From the NCBI RefSeq assembly GCF_040958095.1, contig NC_091173.1, positions 13,189,500 through 13,253,499 of the forward strand: 64,000 bases of DNA, written 5' to 3'. Made by a program: the position numbers and the translations under genes. Source of the DNA: Procambarus clarkii. Taxonomy: Eukaryota > Arthropoda > Malacostraca > Decapoda > Cambaridae. The notes beneath the pieces are model-generated. The model was not told the DNA's origin, did not search any database, and worked only from the letters and a program-made list of their open reading frames with translations. The first letter of the stretch is position 1; each line of letters begins with the position of its first letter. Of this stretch, positions 1 through 10,430 are shown in pieces.

Positions 1-80
<80 letters not shown>

Positions 81-88
81 CACACACT
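1..88. repeat. (CA)n microsatellite at window edge
   Basis: Nearly pure CA from the first base to about 76, then a short degenerate CA/CT run. It is cut by the window start, so its full length and any flanking retroelement tail on the left cannot be seen. Confidence 0.97.
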
Positions 89-649
89 CTAAATTTTGAA
101 GCCAGGGTTGCTACAAAATATATTTCGACCAACTCTTGCGGGTACTTTGACCAGGAAGAAAGGATATTATTGCGACATACATCGACAGATTAAATAAGGA
201 AGTAATGTTTAACATGTAATCTGCGAAGGGGAACAAGAGGTTACGGAAAAGCACAGATGTTGCGCAGGGTTGTAAGGAAACATTTATTTTGCTTTTTGTA
301 AATAGGATAGATCTATAGCAGGAAATATTCGAGGCTGCCTTCATCTATAATTTTCACATTAGATATGCTCAGAATCTTAGTCAAAAACCCAGTAGCTGAA
401 GTTCACGTCACTCGGTCGGTGAGGTGAAGCACGATTGGCGTTGGCCAGTAGCGAAATGGATGAACGATTGGACAGTCTCGCCCTTGGTTATATGGGACCT
501 TCACAAGCCTTCCTTTCCATAACAATAGTATTAGGATGCACCAGCATCCAGCATTGTGTAAAGGAGGAAATGTATATGTTTATCTCTCAGAATGTTCGGT
601 AATACGTTTATTGCTTGTGATGTGTGTCTATGTATGTATTAACACGATG
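89..649. other. Unassigned AT-rich DNA
   Basis: No open frame longer than about 80 codons and no recognisable domain or tandem structure. Part of the right side may be the body of the interspersed repeat whose 3' end is called at 650-732. Confidence 0.5.
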
Positions 650-732
650 TACTGAACGGGGTGAGAATAGCTTGAGCTACCTCATCCCTTTGTGTGTATT
701 TTACCTCAATAAACTTATTTCAATTTCAATTA
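650..732 (+). mobile_element. 3' end of an interspersed repeat with AATAAA signal
   Basis: The stretch runs from ACTGAACGGGGTGAGAATAG through a CTCATCCC block to CTCAATAAACTTATTTC and a TTTCAATTTCAATT-type end. The AATAAA about 25 bp before an A/T-rich repetitive end is what a polyadenylated retroelement 3' end looks like. I recall a very similar repeat in crayfish sequence, which is memory and not a search. No coding part is recognisable upstream, so the family (LINE or SINE) is undecided. Confidence 0.4.
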
Positions 733-2178
733 GCATCCACTTTTACAGGTTCGTTTGAAAACACAAACTTAAACACAGAAGCGCATGTACCTGTTGTTTC
801 ATATTCAGTTACACGTTATAATTAAATATGTATTATTCAGTAATTTAGTGACTTTTATTTAATTTCCAACTCCCCCTTAGCGTCTCCCACCCCTGGAAAA
901 AAGTTATCTCTGAAATACAAGGCGGTATTATCTATCATTTTACCTTATAATATCCTGGTCAATAAATCAGAAGTAACATTGTACTCTCAATAACGAGTAT
1001 GGCAATCATCCCAGCAGAGACCTGGCCATCAATAACGCACCGACCATCAATAACACACCTACTCGAGCAAGGAGAACAGTCAAATATCAATTTATCTTCC
1101 ACCTCCCCCTTTTTTATTTATTTTTAATATCACACACACACACTTCCTGGCCTGAACTAGCATGACTTGGAAGCACTCTGAACTAACGTCGTCATTATTG
1201 CGTATTATTAGTACGGCTTTAGCTTGTTATTATTTTCATCTACATGGCAACCACATCCTTCTTGCCCCTCCAGTCATATATTTACTAGCAATTGGAGGAG
1301 GGGGAAATGACCTTTTATACCATCGCTAATTCTGATTGGTTTGAGAGAGGACTAAATAGTTCAGTAGATCGGTGTGACATAACCTATACTTTCAAGAAAC
1401 CAGATGGACATATAATACTAGAGCCCGGATTAATAGGTAATTCAGACGTCCATATTTATACATAGTTCAGGAGACGAAACTTATGTATAACTCAGGAGAC
1501 TGGATTGATGAATGTGTCTCTATCAGATTGCAGCCCGGTCTCCCCGCGGGCGTCCCCAACGTCAAGAAACTGTCGTACTAAAGTGCCTTATCCTAACCTA
1601 CCAGAGAACCTCCGAACAGAAAACGGGACATTATGTCAATTTCACGAGCCGCTATCATTTTCTAGTACGATAGTTTTGGCCTTAGGTAAACTATACGTCA
1701 AAATGCAAGGTGCTATTAGGAGGACGGGTTGTAGGATGCCGGATCGATTCCAGTACTGTTTGCTCTTGCAATTTGTACTTTGTGTCCAGCCTCCTGTTGC
1801 CAGCAGCCAGCTTTATTGCTTTGCACTTGTTTTGTTAAGTTCTAGCATTCACTTGTTGTATCTTTATTTCAGTTTGTTAGCGTCATCGTGTAGTTTCTTG
1901 AAGTCTTTCTCCATATGTATCCTTGTGATATTTACGGCATCTGCAAACACTGAAAGTTGTATACAGTATTCCTTCTGGGGGGAGCAATTACATAGAGTAG
2001 TAGTAAGATAGGTCCTAGTACTGACCTCCATGTGACTCTTCAGGTAGCATCTCACCACTGTGAAGTCCATTTGCGCCTGAAGAGCTCCTTGGATTAATAA
2101 AAGTCTTCCACCGTTAGTCTACTATTATTGTGCTTTTCGTTATACATTATTATTAGTATTGGTGCGGAATACACAATA

Positions 2179-2182
<4 letters not shown>
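733..2182. other. Unassigned AT-rich DNA, 168-codon chance ORF
   Basis: Contains a plus-strand open frame at 1505-2011 (168 codons) and a short minus-strand frame at 1864-2070. Neither shows a recognisable domain, and the composition looks like non-coding DNA. Degraded transposon sequence is possible but I cannot name a family. Confidence 0.45.
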
Positions 2183-2244
<62 letters not shown>

Positions 2245-2259
2245 TGATACTCATATCAG

Positions 2260-2333
<74 letters not shown>
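2183..2333. repeat. (TA)n microsatellite interrupted by a short palindrome
   Basis: Two pure TA tracts, about 60 and 73 bp, are separated by CTGATACTCATATCAG (2244-2259). The outer six bases of the interruption (CTGATA/TATCAG) pair with each other, so the whole 150 bp can extrude as a cruciform. No known element end abuts it. Confidence 0.97.
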
Positions 2334-2337
<4 letters not shown>

Positions 2338-4121
2338 TTGAACATTCCAGGAGGTGTGGTTTGAACATATGTCTGTATTTTGCGAAGCGAGTATTGTACT
2401 ACTGTAACATCATATCACGTTAGTAAGAAACTGTACATTTCAACTTGCACAAGACCTGGCTCGGGTGCATTTTGTTACATGGTAAATAATGTCATCTTAT
2501 AAAAACCGAGCTTGTAAATTCATTTTTATTTGTTTTCAAAGCACAGGTTAGGCAAATATTTGATTAAGAATTAGCATAATTTGTAAATGCTGTGTAATGA
2601 TCTGGGGAGGGTAAGCGGTCATTACAGCTGGATGAATGGAGGAAGTTGATAGTGTTAGCTCAAAAAATCACGAATGGAGATGCGAAGAGAATGAATGTCA
2701 TGGGAATTATTTGCTACAATTATCAGTATGTATAGGTTGGAAGTAGTAACGGGAGAGGAGAATATACTCTTTATTTTTTTACCTTCAGCTTAGAGTGAAC
2801 TAGCTTTCAAACACGGTGATAATAACCTAACTGTTTGTGATTCCAAAAACATCCACCTCTCAGTCAACCAACCGACCCCCTTCAAATAAATCACAATACA
2901 AAATTTACGGGAAAATATTACACTAACGCCGTGTTATGAATTAGACAGACAAACGTTTAGAACATTTTTCAATAGTATATAGAAGCTGCCTCGTAAGCGC
3001 CAATAGGCCGCCTGCAGTTTCTTATCTTTCTAAGTTTCCGTTTTGTTTTTTGATCTTGAGACATCTGAAAGCTCTAAGGGGCAGTTTGATCACTGTTAAC
3101 CATATAATATTTATTAACATACCTATAACAAAACTAATTATAAAAAAATCTGAATTAAGACATGTGAAGGAAAACGTTGCACTTAATAATGTAAATAGGT
3201 AAGGATATAATAAATTATATAAGTCAATAAATATTTATAATACATTTATTTTAATAAAATGTTTGAGTTCGTGCTATCAATATTTAGTATGAGGAAGATC
3301 AAGACGTATTGTCACTGTTGATGAGTTTATTTTCTCCACCCAGAAATTAACCGCAGTAATACAAGACATTCTCACGTGAAAATTGTCAAGCACTGTTGAC
3401 TCCTAATCACAAAATGATTACATGTGATATTAAATGCCATATTATCGACTGTACAAAATATCTCGCACACCCAACTCTCACAGCTAGATTACAAATTACC
3501 ACCGGGTTGCAATCCTGCAAATTATAACTTACTCAAAGGCAGCCAAGTTATCGGTCCCAAACAGCTACGGACACCAACTGTTCCCATATGCTACAGGGTA
3601 ATTAATGCTCTGGATACACTCTTGAATGTTAAACAGTGTTATTAATTTGTATGCCTTGTGAGAGATCGGTGGGGAAGGTTCCCTGATATAGAAGGTCGTG
3701 AGGGTATTTTTAATTGTCTGCTTAGGTCAGCACGCAGCCCAGGGAGGAGGGATGCAATCCATACGTACCTAAAAAAAAGTTAATTAACACTAAACAAAAC
3801 TGGAGAAGGCAGGGGTTCCTGTTTATGTATACTCTTGCCTGCCGTGTTCTCATCTCATAAGGTCAACAGGAGCTACGGAACGAGTGGTTCTCTGCCTGTA
3901 ACACGCGTCATTTAACTTAAAATTGTATAAGTACTGCAACTTATCTTGGCGGGACGTTACGTATACAGCTGCTCCTACTCATCCACTTTACACACTTTAT
4001 CGCCCATGAAATTGAACACGAAAATCAAAAGCTAATCCCTTAATATGAATTAAAGCGGTTAAGCTGGGGGAGTGAACTACACCATTGATGCTTATGGATC
4101 AATTATTGGTGGTGGGTAAGC
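2334..4121. other. Unassigned AT-rich DNA
   Basis: No open frame above 75 codons, no tandem repeat and no recognisable transposon domain. I see nothing I can name here. Confidence 0.5.
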
Positions 4122-4720
4122 TATAGATAGCACTGATGTTTGGAACTGCAGCATTGATGTCGGTGGGTGATCTGCAGCACTGATCTTGGTGGGTGAACTA
4201 TAGCACTGATCTTGGTGGGTGAACTGTAGCACTGATCTTGGTGGGTGAACTGTAGCACTGATCTTGGTGGGTGAACTGTAGCACTGATCTTAGTGGGTGA
4301 ACTGTAGCACTGATCTTGGTGGGTGAACTGTAGCACTGATCTTGGTGGGTGAACTGTAGCACTGATCTTGGTGGGTGAACTGTAGCACTGATCTTGGTGG
4401 GTGAACTGTAGCACTGATCTTGGTGGGTGAACTGTAGCACTGATCTTGGTGGGTGAACTGTAGCACTGATCTTGGTGGGTGAACTGTAGCACTGATCTTG
4501 GTGGGTGAACTGTAGCACTGATCTTGGCGGGTGAACTGTAGCACTGATCCTGGCGGGTGAACTGTAGCACTGATCTTGGTGGGTGAACTGTAGCACTGAT
4601 CTTAGTGGGTGAACTGTAGCACTGATCTTGGCGGGTGAACTGTAGCACTGATCTTGGTGGGTGAACTGTAGCACTGATCTTAGTGGGTGAACTGTAGCAC
4701 TGATCTTGGCGGGTGAACTA
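4122..4720. repeat. 26-bp minisatellite, about 22 copies
   Basis: The unit is roughly GTAGCACTGATCTTGGTGGG plus TGAACT. The left three units (4122-4200) are diverged and the rest nearly identical, with scattered variants (TTAGTGGG, TTGGCGGG, one CCTGGCGGG). Because 26 is not a multiple of three, a 78-bp super-period gives long minus-strand open frames in two registers. These frames are a by-product of the repeat and not genes. The gradient from a diverged edge to a homogeneous middle is typical of slippage or unequal exchange. Confidence 0.96.
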
Positions 4721-6616
4721 CTATCTGGCGTTGGGGATATTTTGTACTCTTCATTCATTCAAAATTCTGTCAGTCGGGAATTTCAAAGAATTATGAGACT
4801 AATAACATGACATTTGAACACGAGTTACAGGCCTTGTTGTTTAGGCTGTATTTACTTCTTAATTTGTCCGAGAGCATTTCAAGGAAGTGAAAAATAATGC
4901 GTGAAAGCTTTGATCATTTATATATACGCCTGGGAGTACCCATGGTGCAGGTTCGAATCCTCCGCATGGCTCCAATTAATATTCTCATTATTATTATTAT
5001 TATTTCAAGACAAGGATGAAGATGTGACTTAATACAAGTATATACAAATATCAGGAAGCATGATATGGATGAATAAAATAACTATTATTCCCCAAACAAA
5101 ACTTGCAGTAGATTAATGTTATTTAATTGCAGGGGGAATAATTTAAGCCCAACGAAGCGTATTGAGTTTTCCTTGAGCGCGTAGTAAGCAACTGGAACTT
5201 CTTACCAGAAAATGGCAGTTAAAGTATAGAGTAAATACATTTGAAAAATTCTTTGATGCATTTTGAGGTTCATTTGATAGGTATAAGTCTTTATTAAGAA
5301 AGTACTTTTAATTGTTTGGACGCAGTGGACTTTTCCTTTTTTTGGCCTTGTTTGTGTAATGGGTTTAGCTAGTAATGTTATCACCTTTATATCGTTTGTA
5401 TTTTATCACCATTATATATCTTGTAGATTATCACCTATGTATATCTTGAATATTATTGTCTGTGTATTGATTATACTGTGTATTAAATATTGTATCTTGC
5501 ATATTATTATTTAGCAAAAAACAAGGTTTGCATAGTATACATACGCTATGCACTCACACTTGTACGAAATTATGTATGAAATGTATGAAATTATTAAAAC
5601 AATAGTCAATATAAACAATATTTAGAGGTTTCTCCCTCTAGTGAACAACACACTCGGACACTAACAATAACTTGGGGTTTTATTATTTACCAAAGCCGGC
5701 CAGGGTTGACGACCACGTCCTATCATGCCTGTTCGTCCTCATTCAACCCCACGTCCCTCGTCCGCTCCAGTCCATCATTGCTTATAAATCATCTCTCTTC
5801 TGATATAAAGGAATTGGATGACATTTATCTTGGTGTTGGGCTAAACTCTTGCAATATTTTTTTTACAGCAGTGCTATGAATTTGAGGTCTCACAATGTTG
5901 TTTTTTGATCATTATGGTTGCAGCAAATTCTACAACACAGGAGCTACAATACTGTGATTTTAGAGAATAGTTTAGCCTAATATAATGATGTATTTTTTTT
6001 AATTACTCTTATGCGAGGTTATTTGTTTGACAGTTGTATATGTAGTCAAAAGTTTAAGCTTGTATTGTGTCTTGTTTTGTTAGTAAGTTGAACTTACAAC
6101 ATAACAAATCATTTAGGTCTAAATTTATACCAACCTATCGTTCAAGTAGTTTAATCTTGCAATAAAACAGACTCAAAAATAACAATTGTTTGGGGTTTTA
6201 GAGAAATTTCTTGCAACTTAGATTGCATTTTTTTTTTTTAATCTGGAGAACAAATATTTTATGTTTTCGTGGTCGTGGGTTCGAGGCTTCGAACGAATTA
6301 AATGTTATTTCCTCGTTTATTGTTATTTGTAATTTGTATAATTTTTTTGTATTAATTTAATATAAATCCCATTCATATATAAATAATGCAACGAAAACGT
6401 CAAAATTACATGAGAGAAAATTTTGGAAAATATTAATAATTCAGGAAAATTCAGCTTATTAGGCAATTCTTGCCTATTAGGTACATTAATGTGGCGTATT
6501 CTGGATGATACGAGCCTCGAAATTGCTCTATTCATGATAAGAGGACCATAAGCCAGGTACTCGTTTGTGTCATCTCATATTAGGTAGAAAGTTGCTGAGG
6601 GAGGTAACGTGATGGG
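4721..6616. other. Unassigned AT-rich DNA
   Basis: No coding or tandem structure. A tRNA B-box-like string GGTTCGAATCC at 4950-4960 lies near CCTGGGAG but does not fold into a tRNA. The rest is AT-rich with short homopolymers. Confidence 0.5.
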
Positions 6617-6670
6617 TGTACTCACCTAGTTGTACTTGCGGGGGTTGAGCTTTGGCTCTTTGGTCCCGCC
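6617..6670 (-). mobile_element. LINE 3' tail fragment (subfamily B), minus strand
   Basis: On the minus strand this reads GGCGGGACCAAAGAGCCAAA, then CTCAACCCCCGCAAGTACAA, then CTAGGTGAGTAC. It is the terminal 54 bp of the same LINE 3' end seen at 14300, 19520, 56153 and 58400. It is cut off abruptly where the stem arm GGTTGAG should start, and here there is no (CA)n after the tail. Confidence 0.8.
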
Positions 6671-7808
6671 TGAAGGTGTACATGTGTAACTTTGTAACAT
6701 ACATGCACTCCTGTTACTTCTATTCTGTGATGAAGAGGTTGGAGGTACTGCAAAGAATCGGATTATTATTTATTGTTAGTATTTTGGTTAGTATATTATT
6801 GTTTACTATTTGCAGTATTACATTTATTATCAGCATTGCATTTTATTGTAAATGTTTTTATGAAGAATAGTATTGCTGTTACTAATATTGTTAATATTAC
6901 TATTATTTGTTTTTTTTCCGGGGTGGTGAGAGCTAAAGCTTCCAGTACATGTTTAAACCAGGTAAGCCCAGCGGATGAACGCTGTGTCATAGGTTCACAT
7001 TCAGTACCCATAAAAAAAACATGAGTACACCTGGAATTCGCTCATATACTCAATACCAGTATTTGTGTCAAAAGCAATATTTTTTTATTTATTACTCTGA
7101 GCGACGACCGTAAATTTCGAACTGTAAGTTATTACTCATAATTGTCATATATGTAAGAGTATCAAATCCGCCATTATTCGCAAGCCTCTCTTTATCCTGT
7201 TAACTCATTTTCCTTTCTGGGTCGTCCAGGACACTCAAAAAATAATTATGTGAACCCGAGAGATCTCTCACCGCATTTGGTGTATGGTAGAAAGAAATAA
7301 CCTTTAAACCTGGGAATGTAAAGTAATCTTTTCCCGCTAGCACAATTGTTTTGTATTATTCCCAGGATAATGTTTGTTTGATTATATGTGGTATGAGCCA
7401 ATTGGAAGAAAATTTTCAATTGTTATAGCGAGCTTAAGCAAAGCAACAGGTGTCTTGGATTAGGAAAAAAAAAGTTATTGCTTGTGGTGCAACATGCCAA
7501 TTTCTCGTGAGAAAACAGGTGTAAGGGACGTAGTGGTGCTTCTCATAATATGTCCTGGCAAACGAAGGTTTAAGAACCCCCAAATTTCAGCCCACTCTAA
7601 ACCTCTAATGGTTACCATTAAAGCGTTTGAAAATATAGGTTTTGGGTGCAATTTTGTAAGAATATCAGATTTGGTTTAAATTATCCCTCATTATGGCATT
7701 GGAGTTCTGTAACTATTGAGAAGTTTCTTTGTACAAGTATCTGATAAATAATTTTTTTATTGTAATGAACATTAGAGTGATACGATTAGCAAGTGGTTGT
7801 AGTTAACG

Positions 7809-7812
<4 letters not shown>
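6671..7812. other. Unassigned AT-rich DNA
   Basis: Only short chance frames (under 85 codons) rich in Ile, Phe and Leu. No motif recognised. Confidence 0.5.

Positions 7813-7903
<91 letters not shown>
7813..7903. repeat. (TA)n tract at Penelope-like element end
   Basis: About 90 bp of pure TA that runs directly into the Penelope terminal sequence beginning TTAGTATATTTTGGTAGCAG. The same junction occurs at 59486 and, inverted, at 61723, so the TA tract belongs to the element boundary (tail or target). Confidence 0.97.
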
Positions 7904-7906
<3 letters not shown>

Positions 7907-8067
7907 TATATTTTGGTAGCAGTCTTTCCTGTAGACATATTTTATTAAATATGACCGAAAAAGTAAGATTAATAATTCTAACACGAATTTTCTCAATCTT
8001 TCGTACATTATGCTTCACTGTTGGAGGTAAATCAAAAATCACTTCTTCAAAATTCATTTTTATTTCT

Positions 8068-8120
8068 AGTCTGACGCGACACGGGCGCGTTTCGTAAAAC
8101 TTATTACATTTTCAAAGACT
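8068..8120 (-). ncRNA. Hammerhead-ribozyme-like motif, left arm of fold-back
   Basis: Minus-strand reading: AGTCT, then TTGAAAA, then T, GTAA-loop-TTAC, GAAA, CGCG-loop-CGCG, TC, then AGACT. The two AGTCT/AGACT strands form stem I, GTAA/TTAC stem II and CGCG/CGCG stem III, and the predicted cleavage is after TC. Known Penelope-like elements carry hammerheads in their terminal repeats, which supports homology. Two core bases differ from the canonical CTGANGA (positions 3 and 8), and one extra U precedes stem II. Activity is therefore unproven. Confidence 0.4.
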
Positions 8121-8514
8121 TCACAAATACACAACTGATTAGAACTTGCGTTTCCCTGATTTTATATCTACATTTGAGTGAGGTGGGAAGGGTGATGTGG
8201 CATTACATTTGAGTGAGGTGGGAAGGATGATGTGGCATTAGAGGATATTAATAGGGTATTAAAAGTATCAACACAAGACAGAACACGAAACAATGGATAT
8301 TGAATCAATGGATATTGACAAACACTTCTATTCAATATCCATTGTTTCGTGTTCTGTCTTGTGTTGATACTTTTAATACCCTATTAATATCCTCTAATGC
8401 CACATCATCCTTCCCACCTCACTCAAATGTAATGCCACATCACCCTTCCCACCTCACTCAAATGTAGATATAAAATCAGGGAAACGCAAGTTCTAATCAG
8501 TTGTGTATTTGTGA

Positions 8515-8567
8515 AGTCTTTGAAAATGTAATAAGTTTTACGAAACGCGCCCGTGTCGCGTCAGACT
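8515..8567 (+). ncRNA. Hammerhead-ribozyme-like motif, right arm of fold-back
   Basis: Stem I is 8515-8519 with 8563-8567, core TTGAAAA 8520-8526, stem II 8528-8531 with 8538-8541, GAAA 8542-8545, stem III 8546-8549 with 8557-8560, and the predicted cut falls between 8562 and 8563. It is the inverted twin of the motif at 8068-8120, so a transcript through the palindrome would carry one sense and one antisense copy. Confidence 0.4.
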
Positions 8568-8691
8568 AGAAATAAAAATGAATTTTGGAGAAGTGATTTT
8601 TGATTTACCTCCAACAGTGAAGCATAATGTACGAAAGATTGAGAAAATTCGTGTTAGAATTATTAATCTTACTTTTTCGGTCATATTTAAT

Positions 8692-8694
<3 letters not shown>

Positions 8695-8741
<47 letters not shown>
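8695..8741. repeat. (TA)n tract closing the fold-back
   Basis: Pure TA of about 47 bp that replaces the last part of the right arm of the fold-back element. Confidence 0.97.
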
Positions 8742-8744
<3 letters not shown>

Positions 8745-9389
8745 AACCCAACACTTATCAACAAAACAGAATGCTGAAACACTCAGCACAACGTCGAGAG
8801 GAGCTAGATCTTCCTCAGCGACATCCCGCCGCTGAAGACACAGCTATTCTTACCAAGTCCAGCCATAATAACTGTAAAACGCTACAACGTTTAGGTACAG
8901 CTGTCGATAGGGGAGGGGGATTTTTAGCCCTACTCTAGAGAGTAAGTGCTGGCAAATATGTTAATTTTATGAGTAGGCTAACGCTTAAAAAATAAAAAAG
9001 TGTATCTGTGCCTGCATATGCTCTTCTGATGTTCCTTGATGTACTTTGGTGTATTGAACTGGATGTAATCGCACAAATAGGCTTACTGGATCGAGTGTCG
9101 GCGTTTAACGAAATATTAGTAGTTCAATGCTTCTCGTTTTATGTACAACTCTTAATCGATTCATAACAACGTTATGAATCTTTTGAATGTCTTGGTGACT
9201 CATTCGTGTTTCTAATTTTCATCTGCCTGCTCTTATTCCGCTGTTCCTGTACATTTGATCAACTTTAGTTCATTCACATCATGTCCCACCTGTTCCTTCT
9301 TTTTCCAGTGTGGTTCCGTCTGTCCTTCCTAGTAACTCAGTCTTCTTAGCTCAGGGACGAACCTTGTTTCATATATTTGACTTTTCTTA
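8742..9389. other. Unassigned DNA
   Basis: No recognised feature. Moderately AT-rich, with no long open frame and no tandem structure. Confidence 0.5.
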
Positions 9390-9889
9390 AATGCACCATG
9401 TTCTTGTTGCCAGGGGCATCATGTTCTTGTTGCCAGGGGCATCATGTTCTTGTTGTCAGGGGGGCACCATGTTCTTGTTGTCAGGGGCATCATGTTCTTG
9501 TTGTCAGGGGGGCACCATGTTCTTGTTGTCAGGGGCACCATGTTCTTGTTGTCAGGGGCATCATGTTCTTGTTGCCAGGGGGGCACCATGTTCTTGTTGC
9601 CAGGGGCATCATGTTCTTGTTGTCAGGGGGGCACCATGTTCTTGTTGTCAGGGGCATCATGTTCTTGTTGTCAGGGGCATCATGTTCTTGTTGCCAGGGG
9701 GGCACCATGTTCTTGTTGTCAGGGGCACCATGTTCTTGTTGCCAGGGGCACCATGTTCTTGTTGTCAGGGGCACCATGTTCTTGTTGCCAGGGACATCAT
9801 GTTCTTGTTGCCAGGGGCACCATGTTCTTGTTGCCAGGGGCACCATGTTCTTGTTGCCAGGGGCACCATGTTCTTGTTGCCAGGGGCAC
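9390..9889. repeat. 23/25-bp minisatellite, about 21 copies
   Basis: The unit is CATGTTCTTGTTGYCAGGGG followed by CAY, with an optional GG insertion giving 25-bp units (GGGGGGCACC). TTGTC and TTGCC versions alternate on the left, and the right end is homogeneous TTGCC. The mixed 23/25 periodicity opens frames of 160-240 codons on both strands, with Cys-rich translations on the plus strand. These are artefacts: the reading register changes at every length variant and no flanking exon context exists. Confidence 0.96.
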
Positions 9890-10094
9890 AGCCATCTGTA
9901 TCGACAAGACACAGATTGTAAAATAAATTTTGTATTCTGTATCCACTTCCCTCTTTCCTCCTTTTCATCCGTCTCCCTCTTCCCACATTCACTCTCCTCC
10001 TGCTCCCATCCTCTCTCCCACACTCTTACCCTCACCCCTCCTCCATCCCCTTCTCTTCCCACCCCTTACCTCTCTTCCCATATTCCCAGGAATC
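9890..10094. repeat. Pyrimidine-rich low-complexity tract
   Basis: The plus strand is mostly CT (CTCTTTCC, CCTCCTGCTCCC and similar) from about 9940 to 10090, directly left of a CpG-rich patch. It is a strand-asymmetric tract with no unit period. Confidence 0.8.
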
Positions 10095-10430
10095 ACCGAT
10101 AGGTCGAAACCGAACCGGCTTTTTTGTTCGAGTTTAAAGTAGATAATTTTCGCATTCTCTCTCTCGGCTCATTTTCGCGATCAGAGCGGAACATTGACGG
10201 CGATGTTGTGGGCGGCGCGAGCAGCGGAGGAACGCCCGTCGCTTCTCTGCTGTCGGTAAACGGTGTTCAGCCGGGGAAGTTGTACATCACGTTGACGTAC
10301 TGCTTCCTCGCGCGGGATGTACGTGGTGTACGTGACGCGAGCCTGTACTCTGGCTCGTGTACACTACGGGTCGGTAGGCGCCTCCACCATCCCAGGGGTA
10401 GTGTTTGTACAGTAATTACCAGGGCTGGTG
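10095..10430. promoter_or_regulatory. CpG-rich patch, candidate promoter or first-exon region
   Basis: Unlike the AT-rich surroundings, about 330 bp here are GC-rich with dense CpG (GGCGATGTTGTGGGCGGCGC, CGTGACGCGAGC, CTCGCGCGGGATG). Low CpG loss can mark an unmethylated promoter or a young insertion. A plus-strand frame of 121 codons (10124-10489) crosses it, but I recognise no domain and see no supporting splice structure. A GC-rich transposon fragment is an equal alternative. Confidence 0.3.

Larger units (their letters stand above)
7904..8694. mobile_element. Penelope-like terminal-repeat fold-back (non-autonomous palindrome)
   Basis: Two nearly identical inverted arms, about 7917-8305 and 8333-8690, meet at a spacer of about 27 bp. 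Each arm matches the non-coding terminal repeat of the Penelope-like element at 59.5-61.7 kb. Shared landmarks are TTACATTTTCAAAGACT, ACGGGCGCGTTTCG and TTAGTATATTTTGGTAGCAG (left arm only). The coding part is absent. Each arm contains a two-copy duplication of about 34 bp (ACATTTGAGTGAGGTGGGAA). The right arm lacks the last 34 bp and passes straight into (TA)n. I saw only isolated mismatches between arms, so it is young or kept identical by conversion. Confidence 0.9.

Noticed and set aside
1505-2011. 168-codon open frame as a gene
   Set aside because: No domain, signal or codon pattern, and no splice or promoter context. The length is within chance for 64 kb of sequence.
4121-4758. Gln/Ser/Thr-rich frames of 175-186 codons, minus strand
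   Set aside because: Products of the 26-bp minisatellite read in shifting registers.
4945-4975. tRNA fragment (GGTTCGAATCC)
   Set aside because: Only a B-box-like string. No acceptor or anticodon arm pairing around it.
9377-10102. Cys-rich 241-codon frame
   Set aside because: The Cys-Ser-Cys-Cys pattern comes from the 23/25-bp repeat TGTTCTTGTTGTC, and register changes occur at each GG insertion.
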